64,000 nt of DNA from Berryella wangjianweii (GTDB lineage Bacteria; Actinomycetota; Coriobacteriia; Coriobacteriales; Eggerthellaceae). The position numbers and the translations under genes are program-made. How positions within the stretch are numbered: the stretch's first letter is position 1; each line of letters starts with the position of its first letter. Below are positions 9,030-16,607 of this stretch, piece by piece. Location: the NCBI GenBank assembly GCA_013201155.1, contig CP053716.1, positions 1,302,001-1,366,000 of the forward strand, given 5' to 3'. A model generated the notes under the pieces. It was not told the DNA's origin. It did not search any database and saw only the letters and a list, made by a program, of their open reading frames with translations.

Positions 9030-10697
9030 ATGAGACTCAAGACGAAATTTCTGTGCCTGATCGCGGTGCTGCTTGTCGCATCGTTGGGGGCGAATGTGGC
9101 CTGGACGGCGTCCAACCAGCGAACCCAAACCGAGAAGGAGCTGCATGAGCAGGCGCGCGCCCTGGCGAAGCAGATGGACGCGGTATGGGAGTTCATGGTT
9201 GCCAATCAGGATCGGCTTTCTCAGGTTGCTGTGAGGGAAGAGGGGGTTTACCAGGGCCTTCATTGCGCTATCGCGGGGCGGATCATCGGGCAGTCGTTCA
9301 CGCGCGAATCTGACTACACGACGCGGTTCGTGAACAGCAGTCCGCGCAATCGCGCCGGCGAGCCCGACGAGTTCGAGTCGCGGGCGCTGGCTGCCTTCAA
9401 TGCCGATAGCGACCAGGCCGACTACTATGGCTTTAGCGAGTACCGGGGCAAGGAGGCGTTTCGCTACCTGGCGCCCATGACCGTGGAGCAGGCCTGCCTG
9501 CAGTGTCATGGAGAGCCGGTCGGCGAGCTTGATGTTGCCGGCTATCCGAAAGAGGGCTGGTCGATCGGCCAGGCGGGCGGTGCTATCAGCATCGTCATAC
9601 CGCTTGACGTGTATCGGCAGAGCGAGCAGGCCGCCATCGTGCAGGAGGTGCTGTTCTTCGCCGTCATGCTGGCGGTGTGCCTGGTTGCGGTGTACGCCGC
9701 CCTCACGTATTTGGTGACGAGGCCTTTGGGGAAGATACACGCGGGCGTGCAGCAGGTGTCGGGCGGAAACCTGGGAGTGCAGTTGTCGTACAGCGAGTCT
9801 TCGCGAGAGATGAGCAGTCTGACCACCGAGTTCAACAGCATGGCTCGTGAGCTGGCCGATGCGTACGCGGGTCTGGAGGACACCGTGGCCGACCGGACGG
9901 CGCGCCTGCGGCGGGCAAATGACGCGCTGGAGCAGCAGCGGGCCCAGCTGGAGGCGGTCAACGCGCGACTCGTCGATGAGAATAGGTACAAGTCCGATTT
10001 TCTTTCCATGGTGAGCCACGAGCTGAGAACGCCCCTGACCTCCATTGTCGCGTTCGTTGACTTGCTGAGCAGGCATGCGATGCCTTCGAGCGAGAAGGAG
10101 GCGCGCATGCTGCAGGGAATCGAGGCGAACTCGCGGGCCCTTACGCTGATGATCAACAATATTCTGGAGATGAGTCGTCTCGATGCAGGGCGCGTGCGAT
10201 TGAATCGTGAGACGGTGGACGTGGGGGACGTCATGATTCTGGTGCGGGCGACGGCAGAGCCTCTGGCTGCGAAGGGGGGACTGTCCTTCACCAGTCATAT
10301 CGACCCCGACGTGCCGCTTCTTGAGGCCGACTTCGAGAAGCTGGTGCATGTGCTGCAGAACCTGTGCGGCAACGCCATCAAGTTCACTCCTTCCGGCGGC
10401 AGCGTGCGCGTAGAAGTGAGCTGTCGCGAGGACGCCATCCTGTTCAAGGTGATCGACTCGGGCGTGGGTATCGACGCGCGCGATCACGACCGCATCTTCA
10501 AGCGGTTCGAGCAGGTGGATTCATCTTCCACACGTCAGTACAACGGCCTGGGCCTGGGGCTGGCGATCGTTCGGGAATATGCGGAGATGCACGGCGGCTG
10601 CGTTTCGGTGAAGAGCGCGGCAGGCCAGGGGTCTGTCTTCACCGTGAGCATTCCTCAAGGCAGCCGCATTGGGAAGGAGGGGCGCCGTGAAGACTAG
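9030..10697 (+). CDS. Second membrane histidine kinase with Tll0287-like (DUF3365) c-heme sensor domain and HAMP
   Basis: The start at 9030 (MRLKTKF) is preferred because a membrane segment begins at once and GAGGGGCGAG lies upstream; the frame extends to 8946 without a better site. Order: membrane segment, extracytoplasmic Tll0287-like domain with CLQCHG near residue 156, second membrane segment, HAMP (RPLGKIHAGVQQVSGGNLG), coiled coil, HisKA (VSHELRTPL, His330), HATPase (NAIKF, DSGVGID, GLGLGLA). It shares its architecture with the kinase at 2371-3888 but has a HAMP domain and longer linker, so it is a diverged paralog. The response regulator gene overlaps its end. Confidence 0.9.
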   Translation: MRLKTKFLCLIAVLLVASLGANVAWTASNQRTQTEKELHEQARALAKQMDAVWEFMVANQDRLSQVAVREEGVYQGLHCAIAGRIIGQSFTRESDYTTRFVNSSPRNRAGEPDEFESRALAAFNADSDQADYYGFSEYRGKEAFRYLAPMTVEQACLQCHGEPVGELDVAGYPKEGWSIGQAGGAISIVIPLDVYRQSEQAAIVQEVLFFAVMLAVCLVAVYAALTYLVTRPLGKIHAGVQQVSGGNLGVQLSYSESSREMSSLTTEFNSMARELADAYAGLEDTVADRTARLRRANDALEQQRAQLEAVNARLVDENRYKSDFLSMVSHELRTPLTSIVAFVDLLSRHAMPSSEKEARMLQGIEANSRALTLMINNILEMSRLDAGRVRLNRETVDVGDVMILVRATAEPLAAKGGLSFTSHIDPDVPLLEADFEKLVHVLQNLCGNAIKFTPSGGSVRVEVSCREDAILFKVIDSGVGIDARDHDRIFKRFEQVDSSSTRQYNGLGLGLAIVREYAEMHGGCVSVKSAAGQGSVFTVSIPQGSRIGKEGRRED

Positions 10698-11424
10698 CGA
10701 GAAGACCAAGGTGATGCTGATCGACGACGATCCGAGCATTCACGAAAGCCTGCAGGGCGTGGTGGAGGATGCGGGTTACGGGTTCTGCGGGGCAACCAGC
10801 AGTCGCGAGGGCATTCGGGTTCTTTCCGAAGAACGTCCCGACCTGCTTCTTCTTGACGTCATGATGCCGGGCATGAACGGGTACGACGTATGCAGGAAGC
10901 TGAGGGAGGAGGGGTGTCGCATTCCCATCATCTTCCTGACGGCGAAAAACGACATCGTTGACAAGAGCACGGGGTTCAAGGCTGGCGCCGACGACTACGT
11001 GACCAAGCCCTTCATCGCAGATGAGCTGTTGCTGCGCATGGAGGCCCACGTCCGACGGCATCGGGACGACATGCTGTATGCCAACAGGCTGGCGGGTACC
11101 GCGCCCGCCCCCGAGCGCCGCGGCGTGCGACGTATCGGCGACCTTGAGGTGCTGTTCGATCGCTACGAGGTACGCCTTCGGGGCGAAGTGGTTCCCCTGA
11201 CGGCCAAGGAGTTCGAGATCGTCTCGCTGCTGGCGCAGCGACCTGGCGAGGTGTTCACTCGACGGCGCATTTACGAGCATCTTTGGGGGGAGGCGTCGGA
11301 GGTGGACGAGAACTCGATAACGGTGTTCATACGCAAGATCCGCGAGAAGGTGGAGGAGAACCCCAGCGAGCCGCGCTACCTTCTTACCGTATGGCGCGTC
11401 GGGTACAAGCTTTCCGACGTGTAG
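10687..11424 (+). CDS. OmpR/PhoB-family response regulator
   Basis: The GTG at 10687 is chosen as start because AAGGAGGGG lies 8 bases upstream; it overlaps the kinase gene by 11 bp. The receiver domain has MLIDDDPS, the phospho-Asp in LLLDVMMPGMNG, and VTKPF. The C-terminal winged helix ends in SITVFIRKIREKVE...VWRVGYKL. Gene order (kinase then regulator) and overlap make it the cognate partner of the c-heme sensor kinase at 9030. Confidence 0.93.
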   Translation: MKTSEKTKVMLIDDDPSIHESLQGVVEDAGYGFCGATSSREGIRVLSEERPDLLLLDVMMPGMNGYDVCRKLREEGCRIPIIFLTAKNDIVDKSTGFKAGADDYVTKPFIADELLLRMEAHVRRHRDDMLYANRLAGTAPAPERRGVRRIGDLEVLFDRYEVRLRGEVVPLTAKEFEIVSLLAQRPGEVFTRRRIYEHLWGEASEVDENSITVFIRKIREKVEENPSEPRYLLTVWRVGYKLSDV

Positions 11425-11520
11425 GCGCTGCGGTGAACCCACCCGCTCACGGGAGGGAAGGCCCTGATGTGTGACTTCGCGGATTGCCTCTGCCAAACTG
11501 CGGCGGGTGGCGTATACCAT

Positions 11521-11561
11521 GCGGGTGTCGTCAAGTGGTACGGCACAAGCTTCCCAAGCTG
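11521..11561 (+). tRNA. Truncated tRNA-Gly-like remnant (5' half only)
   Basis: The sequence has a Gly-type acceptor 5' strand (GCGGGTG), a D-arm-like stretch with AAGTGGTA, and an anticodon stem-loop with loop TTCCCAA (anticodon CCC). After the anticodon stem nothing resembles a T arm or a matching acceptor strand, so it is not a complete tRNA. The 14 bases AGCTTCCCAAGCTG at 11548-11561 recur exactly in the intact tRNA-Gly(CCC) at 15755-15768. It probably marks the left edge of the PLP island. The rest of the 11425-11871 gap shows no gene. Confidence 0.5.
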
Positions 11562-11871
11562 TTGGCAGGGAGACGCCCCGCGAAACGAGTGGTTGAAAAA
11601 TCCCCAGTTCAGCATGGTGAGCGGTAGTCGCCTTTGCGGTTGCGCCTGTACGTGCCCGTAACAGGGTTGCCGTTCACGTACATCGGCCTCAGGCGCCTGT
11701 CGGCTCGTGGTATGAGGTTTCGATGCGGATGAAGAGGGCATGATCGATCCGTATGTGACGAAAGGGTCATGTTTTCTGTCGCATTATTCGGTCATCTGGA
11801 ATGGGGCTGCAGGTGGATTCGAAGGCGCAACGATGCGAGGAGCGGCCCTTGATCTATTGTCATACGCCGAA

Positions 11872-13395
11872 TCACCCGACCTCCGACATGCGACTATAGG
11901 CCGAAGCGAGCAGCTTTGCGCAATGGTCGATTTCCGTTGTGGCAAGCGCCCCATGATCGATGACCAGCCGATAATTAAGATATTGCTCTCTCGCGGGATT
12001 CGGCATGCTGCTTCTGTCAATCGAGAAGGCGTCGAGTGGTCGAATGCGTATGCCTTCATCCTGAGCTTTTGCCGCAAAATCGGACGCACTCATGGATCCG
12101 CCGGCGTACAGAAGGCAATGGGATCCAGCGAACGCATTCTCAAGGGTTAGTTCCGTCTGTCCGGTTCGTTTCAGAGCCTGCGAAAGCTCGGTGACGTTGG
12201 AGCGAAGGCGCGTGCGCACGCGATTGATGTGCCGTTCGTACTCGCCGGAATCGATGAAGCGTGCCAGGGCGAGCTGGTCGATAGCGTTCGCTGTGCATGA
12301 ATAGAATCCGAGCTGCTTCCGGAACCGCTGGACCAGCGCATGAGGGAGGACCATGTAGCTCATACGAAAAGACGGTCCGAGCGATTTGGTGAACGTGTTG
12401 AGATAGATGACCTTCTGCTGGGCATCGATGCTTTGCAGCGACGGGATGGGACACCCCGAGAACTGCAGTTCGCTATCGTAGTCATCTTCGATGATGTATC
12501 GATCGGGGCCACCTGCTGCCCACGCCAGAAGCTCATAGCGACGAGCGATGCTGGTGATTTGTCCTGTGGGGTACTGGTGGGTTGGCATGATGTGGGCGAC
12601 GGTGGCCGTGGATGCGTGAAGCTCATCCAAGCCGATGCCGTCTTCATCAAGGGGAATGGGGGCTATGCTCACGTCATTTGCATGATAGATGCGCGCAAGC
12701 CGACCATAGCCCGGATTCTCCAGGGCATAGCGAACGTCGCGTCCGAGCAGCTGCACGATAAGCTGATAGAGAACCTGAGACCCCGCCCCTATCACGATGC
12801 TGTCAGGATCTACCGCCATACCTCGATAACCGAAGAGGAAGTTCGCAATGGCCTGGCGAAGCACAAGAGAACCGAAGGGCCCCGACTCTGCGACAAGCAT
12901 CCTCTCGTCGGCTTCTGTGAGCACTTTGCGAAGGTGAAGAGACCAGCGGTTGTAGGGGAAGAGACCCCGAGGAGGGATGCTTCCCGTCAAGTCGATGAAA
13001 GAGGAGGATGCGCTCTCAACATCGCCTTCGTCCTTTGATTCACTGAGAAAGGAGGTATCTTTTCGTCCTTGGCTGGTCGCCTCAGGTGAATGATGCTGAC
13101 CGGTACGCGCAGGTTTCTTATCCTGGCTCTGTTCTACGACCTCGTGAGGTGCAATCACCTTGTTGACAAAGTAACCACGACGCTCGGCGGAGCGAATATA
13201 ACCCTCTGCAATGAGCTGGCTGTAGGCACCTTCAATGGTTACCAGGCTCACGCCAAGATGTTGGGCAAGCTTGCGCTTAGAGGGCATCCGTTCTCCAGCT
13301 TGCAATGTGCCGGTGATGATGTCGGCTTTGATCGACTTATAGAGGTATTCGTAAAGGGGCTGCTCAGCTCTCTTCGAAAGATCATAGGTGAGCAT
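11872..13395 (-). CDS. pdxR: MocR/PdxR-type GntR regulator with aminotransferase domain
   Basis: A 507-residue protein with an N-terminal GntR winged helix (YEYLYKSIKADIITG, then SKRKLAQHLGVS) and a C-terminal fold-type I aminotransferase domain. The latter has the PLP-binding pattern IIEDDYDSEL and the Schiff-base Lys region TFTKSLGPSFRMSYM. This is the MocR architecture. It is divergent from pdxST, the arrangement typical of PdxR, a PLP-sensing regulator that activates pdxST and represses itself. The 115-residue linker contains a charged, Ser-rich stretch. The gene symbol rests on context. Confidence 0.85.
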   Translation of the reverse strand: MLTYDLSKRAEQPLYEYLYKSIKADIITGTLQAGERMPSKRKLAQHLGVSLVTIEGAYSQLIAEGYIRSAERRGYFVNKVIAPHEVVEQSQDKKPARTGQHHSPEATSQGRKDTSFLSESKDEGDVESASSSFIDLTGSIPPRGLFPYNRWSLHLRKVLTEADERMLVAESGPFGSLVLRQAIANFLFGYRGMAVDPDSIVIGAGSQVLYQLIVQLLGRDVRYALENPGYGRLARIYHANDVSIAPIPLDEDGIGLDELHASTATVAHIMPTHQYPTGQITSIARRYELLAWAAGGPDRYIIEDDYDSELQFSGCPIPSLQSIDAQQKVIYLNTFTKSLGPSFRMSYMVLPHALVQRFRKQLGFYSCTANAIDQLALARFIDSGEYERHINRVRTRLRSNVTELSQALKRTGQTELTLENAFAGSHCLLYAGGSMSASDFAAKAQDEGIRIRPLDAFSIDRSSMPNPAREQYLNYRLVIDHGALATTEIDHCAKLLASAYSRMSEVG

Positions 13396-13465
13396 AGGGT
13401 ACCGTCCTTACCGTTGGGCGCACCAAAATAGCCATAGAGCTCCTGAGCTTAAGCTGACCCTAAAC

Positions 13466-13509
13466 TGGTCTTATCAATTATATAAAAGTTGACTATATAA
13501 AAAAGACCA
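13466..13509. promoter_or_regulatory. Divergent pdxR/pdxST control region with inverted repeat
   Basis: TGGTCTT at 13466-13472 and AAGACCA at 13503-13509 form perfect inverted half-sites 30 bases apart. Between them the DNA is AT-rich, with a minus-strand -10 (TATAAT, 13482-13477) for pdxR and a possible plus-strand pair TTATCA/TATATA (13471-13476, 13494-13499, 17-base spacing) for pdxS. The site layout fits binding by the MocR regulator, but the operator has not been matched to a consensus. Confidence 0.45.
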
Positions 13510-13570
13510 AAAACCTCTAACGTGAACGAAGTGCCTAGAAGGTCGTAAGTCATTGCTAAAGGAGATGGCC

Positions 13571-14482
13571 ATGAGCCAATTGCCTGCCACGAGCAAATCG
13601 GAGCTAGCTTCCCCCGACCGATCTGCCTTGAACCGTCAATTAGCGCAGATGCTTAAAGGCGGCGTTATCATGGATGTGACCACTCCCGAGCAGGCGCATA
13701 TCGCAGAAGCTGCTGGGGCTTGCGCTGTCATGGCCTTGGAGCGCATTCCTGCTGATATCCGCGCTGCAGGCGGGGTCTCGCGCATGAGCGATCCGAAGAT
13801 GATCAAGGGGATACAAGAGGCCGTCAGCATCCCTGTCATGGCGAAATGCCGCATCGGACACTTCGTGGAGGCCCAGGTGTTGGAGGCGCTGGATATCGAC
13901 TACATCGACGAATCCGAAGTCCTTTCTCCGGCCGATGACACGTTCCATATCGATAAGACCCAGTTCGCAGCACCTTTCGTATGCGGGGCGCGCGACCTCG
14001 GTGAGGCGCTGCGCCGTATTGCTGAGGGCGCGTCTATGATTCGCACGAAGGGTGAGCCGGGCACGGGTGATGTGGTGCAGGCTGTGCGTCACATGCGCAT
14101 CATCAACAGGCAGATCGCCAAGGTTGCTTCTTTGCGCGCTGATGAGCTGTTCGAAGAGGCCAAGCGCCTTGAAGTCCCCATTCACTTTTTACGCGAGGTT
14201 CATGAGACTCGGAAGCTTCCGGTGGTGAACTTCGCTGCTGGCGGCGTGGCAACGCCCGCAGACGCTGCCTTGATGATGCAGCTGGGAGCAGAGGGCGTAT
14301 TCGTGGGATCGGGCATCTTCAAGTCGGGGAATCCAGCCAAGCGCGCAAGCGCCATCGTGGCAGCTGTCACCAACTTCGAAGACGCCGAGCTGATCGCCAG
14401 CCTTTCAGAGGATCTGGGTGAGGCTATGGTGGGCATCAATGCCGATGAGATCGAGCTCATCATGGAAGAGCGCGGGCGCTAG
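13571..14482 (+). CDS. pdxS: Pyridoxal 5'-phosphate synthase lyase subunit PdxS
   Basis: A 303-residue TIM-barrel subunit that makes PLP from ribose 5-phosphate, glyceraldehyde 3-phosphate and ammonia from PdxT. The diagnostic sequences are intact: GGVMDVT-like [49 protein letters not shown], and [21 protein letters not shown] region. The start at 13571 has AAGGAG six bases upstream. It is followed one base later by pdxT. The organism would thus make vitamin B6 by the DXP-independent route. Confidence 0.97.
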   Translation: MSQLPATSKSELASPDRSALNRQLAQMLKGGVIMDVTTPEQAHIAEAAGACAVMALERIPADIRAAGGVSRMSDPKMIKGIQEAVSIPVMAKCRIGHFVEAQVLEALDIDYIDESEVLSPADDTFHIDKTQFAAPFVCGARDLGEALRRIAEGASMIRTKGEPGTGDVVQAVRHMRIINRQIAKVASLRADELFEEAKRLEVPIHFLREVHETRKLPVVNFAAGGVATPADAALMMQLGAEGVFVGSGIFKSGNPAKRASAIVAAVTNFEDAELIASLSEDLGEAMVGINADEIELIMEERGR

Positions 14483-14483
14483 C

Positions 14484-15089
14484 ATGACCTGTGCAGTCGT
14501 AGCTGTACAAGGGGCTTTCATAGAACAGGAAGAGCGACTGGCAGCGCTTGGGGAAGAGGCGTTCGAGGTACGTCAGCCGGTTGACCTGAAGAGGCACTTC
14601 GATCGCCTTGTCTTGCCGGGAGGAGAGAGCACGACTCAGAGCAAGCTGCTGAAGGAAACGGGATTGTTCGACCCGTTGCGCGCTGTGATCCTGGATGGCG
14701 CTCCCGTGCTTGGGGTGTGCGCCGGCCTTATACTGCTCGCTCAGGCTGTGGATGGGCGGGGCGATCTGCGTCGGCCGACCATCGCGGAGCCTGACAGGGA
14801 TTCGAATCCGGAGCAGATGGGAACCCTCCCCGTATCCGTGGTGAGAAATGGCTATGGTCGACAGCTGGGCAGCTTCAAGACGTTCGCCCCTTTTGATGGC
14901 AGGGGTGCTATTCCTATGACCTTCATCCGTGCTCCCCGGATTGCGCAGCTCTGCTCTGAAGAAATACGCATCCTTGCAGAAGTTGGCGGAATGCCGGTCG
15001 CGGTGCGGTATCAAAGCCAATTAGGGGTTGCATTCCATCCCGAGCTTGACGACGATTCGTTCGTTCTGGAGTACTTCCTTTCGATGTAG
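14484..15089 (+). CDS. pdxT: Pyridoxal 5'-phosphate synthase glutaminase subunit PdxT
   Basis: A 201-residue class I glutamine amidotransferase that supplies ammonia to PdxS. It has the glutamine-site motif LPGGEST, the nucleophile Cys in GVCAGLILLAQ, and the His-Glu pair in FHPELDDD. The start one base after the pdxS stop gives MTCAVVAVQGAF, the normal N terminus of the family. Complete, no damage seen. Confidence 0.96.
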   Translation: MTCAVVAVQGAFIEQEERLAALGEEAFEVRQPVDLKRHFDRLVLPGGESTTQSKLLKETGLFDPLRAVILDGAPVLGVCAGLILLAQAVDGRGDLRRPTIAEPDRDSNPEQMGTLPVSVVRNGYGRQLGSFKTFAPFDGRGAIPMTFIRAPRIAQLCSEEIRILAEVGGMPVAVRYQSQLGVAFHPELDDDSFVLEYFLSM

Positions 15090-15160
15090 GGCGCTGCAAG
15101 ACGTCACGCGCCTCTGTCCCTTTGTGAGCTTCTCAATTGCTTGAACTCGTCACCATGTAG

Positions 15161-15505
15161 GATGACCTGAAGGATCCCGTCTCCTTCGAGGACGAGAAGA
15201 ACGCCGAACTCTCGGAGAAGTGGGTGCTCGAGTGTCAGGCCGCATGGGAGGAGAACCGAAAGACCGCGCGGTGGGCGCGGAAGCACGGCATGCTTGTCAA
15301 GCCCTTCAAGCCTATCAAGGTCGCAGGACCCGACATACCGTCCAAAATAATCAGGTTCCTGCGAGAGGTTGGGAACTACGCCCCCGAGAAGGAGGGCGTA
15401 GCCAAGAACGCCGCGAAGGCAAAGTTCCTCACGCGCGTCTTCAAGAAGAGCAAGCCTCTCATCGACCCGCTCATGGCGGACGATGCCGCAAGGTCGCGAC
15501 GCTGA
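15161..15505 (+). pseudogene. Unidentified ORF fragment without a normal start
   Basis: The frame opens directly after a TAG at 15158 and has no ATG; the first possible start is a GTG at 15224. The product is Lys/Glu-rich (KWVLECQAAWEENRKTARW, then KSKPLIDPLMADDAAR) and was not recognised. It loses its frame near 15488, exactly where a tyrosine-recombinase tail begins in another frame. It is best read as debris of the island. Confidence 0.35.
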
Positions 15506-15657
15506 ACCTCGCCAACGGCGAGAACATCAAGACCGTGTCGGTGCTTATGGGCCACGCCAGCTCCGCCTACACGCTCGACCTCCACGCCGGGTACGTGCCC
15601 AACATCGGCATAGGCATCGGCGCCCGCTGCATGAGCTTCTTCTGCGCGCTCGCTTGA
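15490..15657 (+). pseudogene. C-terminal fragment of a tyrosine recombinase (integrase)
   Basis: About 55 codons read KVATLNLANGENIKTVSVLM then GHASSAYTLDLHAGYVPN, matching the end of phage-type integrases (LLGHSS, then the catalytic-Tyr region, which would be SAYTLDLHAGYV). Everything upstream, including the first catalytic Arg, is missing. It sits 70 bp from the intact tRNA-Gly, the usual place for the integrase of a tRNA-targeted element. Confidence 0.6.
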
Positions 15658-15710
15658 CGCAGGCGCTGTGGCAATTCGCTGAAATGGACGGTGAAACCAA
15701 GGAGGTGGGG

Positions 15711-15716
15711 TATAAT
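15711..15716 (+). promoter_or_regulatory. -10 element of tRNA-Gly
   Basis: A perfect TATAAT ends 11 bases before the tRNA. No convincing -35 is seen at normal spacing. Confidence 0.5.
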
Positions 15717-15727
15717 GAAAGTATATT

Positions 15728-15801
15728 GCGGGCGTGATTCAATGGTAGAATTTCAGCTTCCCAAGCTGACCACGCGGGTTCGATTCCCGTCGCCCGCTCC
15801 A
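15728..15801 (+). tRNA. tRNA-Gly (anticodon CCC)
   Basis: A complete 74-base cloverleaf with encoded CCA. The acceptor GCGGGCG pairs fully with CGCCCGC, the D loop has AATGGTA, the anticodon stem TCAGC/GCTGA encloses TTCCCAA, and the T arm is GCGGG-TTCGATT-CCCGT. The anticodon is CCC. Confidence 0.97.
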
Positions 15802-15811
15802 TGAACGCAAC

Positions 15812-15835
15812 GGCCGGCCTTCGGGTCGGCCTTTT
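15812..15835 (+). terminator. Rho-independent terminator after tRNA-Gly
   Basis: An 8-bp GC stem (GGCCGGCC with GGTCGGCC, one G-U) closed by a TTCG loop is followed by TTTT. It lies 10 bases after the tRNA. Confidence 0.8.
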
Positions 15836-15854
15836 CATTTACGTGGGAGGAAGC

Positions 15855-16607
15855 ATGTCTCAGGCTGCCACGACCCCGTCCGCGCCTACGTCCGACGCCG
15901 CCGCGCCGGCATCGCGGCCCGTCTGCGTCGGTTCCGAGAGCGCCGCGTTTCGCGCGTTCGCATTCGACCTCGACGGAACCCTGCTGGACACCCTGCCTGA
16001 CCTGGTTGAGGTGACCAACGAGGCCCTGCGCCGCTTCGATCTGCCCCTGCGCTCGCGCGACGAGGTGCTTGAGCGCATCGGCTCGGGTGCGCATGTGCTG
16101 ATCGAGCGCTGCATGCCGCCGCGTTGCTCCGCAGAGCTGGTGGAGGAGGTGGTGGCGTTCTGGCGCGCCGCGTACCGTCGCCACGGCAGCCCGCTGACGA
16201 AGCCCTTCCCGGGCATTGTCGCCACGCTCTCGCAGCTCGGCGGGTCAGGATGCCGTCTGGGGGTGCTGTCCAACAAGTTCGATGCCGGCACGCGCGCGGT
16301 GATCGGGGAGTTCTTCCCCGACGTGTTCGTCGCCGTGCATGGCGAATGCGCCGCGTTCCCCCGCAAACCCGATCCCACCGGCCTGCTTAAAATAGCTGAT
16401 GAACTGGGCGTTGATCCGCATCAACTGGTGTACGTGGGCGATTCGGCAACCGACATGGAGGTCGCCCTGGCCGCCGGCGCCCTGCCGATTGGGGTATCGT
16501 GGGGCTACCAGGCTCCTGCGGCTCTTCGTCAGGCCGGCGCCGCAGATGTGATCGACCACCCGCGCGAGCTGATCAAGCTGGCGCCCGTGAAGGAGGACGT
16601 CCGATGA
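15855..16607 (+). CDS. gph: HAD-family phosphatase, phosphoglycolate-phosphatase-like
   Basis: A 250-residue HAD hydrolase. Motif I is FAFDLDGTLLDT, motif II is LSNKFD, and motifs III/IV are FPRKPDP and VYVGDSATDMEVA, with a helical cap of the Gph type between motifs I and II. The start at 15855 has GGGAGGAAG upstream; an in-frame ATG at 15801 lies in the tRNA 3' end. The stop overlaps the next gene by 4 bp. Gph family assignment is good, but the true substrate is not provable. Confidence 0.85.
   Translation: MSQAATTPSAPTSDAAAPASRPVCVGSESAAFRAFAFDLDGTLLDTLPDLVEVTNEALRRFDLPLRSRDEVLERIGSGAHVLIERCMPPRCSAELVEEVVAFWRAAYRRHGSPLTKPFPGIVATLSQLGGSGCRLGVLSNKFDAGTRAVIGEFFPDVFVAVHGECAAFPRKPDPTGLLKIADELGVDPHQLVYVGDSATDMEVALAAGALPIGVSWGYQAPAALRQAGAADVIDHPRELIKLAPVKEDVR

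Larger units (their letters stand above)
11521..15768. mobile_element. Candidate decayed integrated island carrying PLP biosynthesis genes
   Basis: The segment is bounded by a tRNA-Gly-like remnant on the left and an intact tRNA-Gly(CCC) on the right, sharing a 14-bp exact direct repeat over the anticodon loop. It holds a MocR regulator, pdxS and pdxT, and ends with a fragment of a tyrosine recombinase next to the tRNA. Its base composition is lower than its neighbours: hand counts of one 60-base line each give about 48% GC at 12361-12420 and 77% at 17281-17340. Boundaries are inferred. Confidence 0.5.

Noticed and set aside
2371-10697. The two heme-sensor kinases as a recent duplication
   Set aside because: One has a HAMP domain and a longer linker, and their sequences differ widely outside core motifs, so any duplication is old.
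11521-11595. Complete tRNA at 11521
   Set aside because: No T arm and no 3' acceptor strand; only the 5' half is tRNA-like.
11740-12150. 136-codon plus-strand frame after the second response regulator
   Set aside because: It overlaps the MocR gene on the other strand and shows no recognisable motif.
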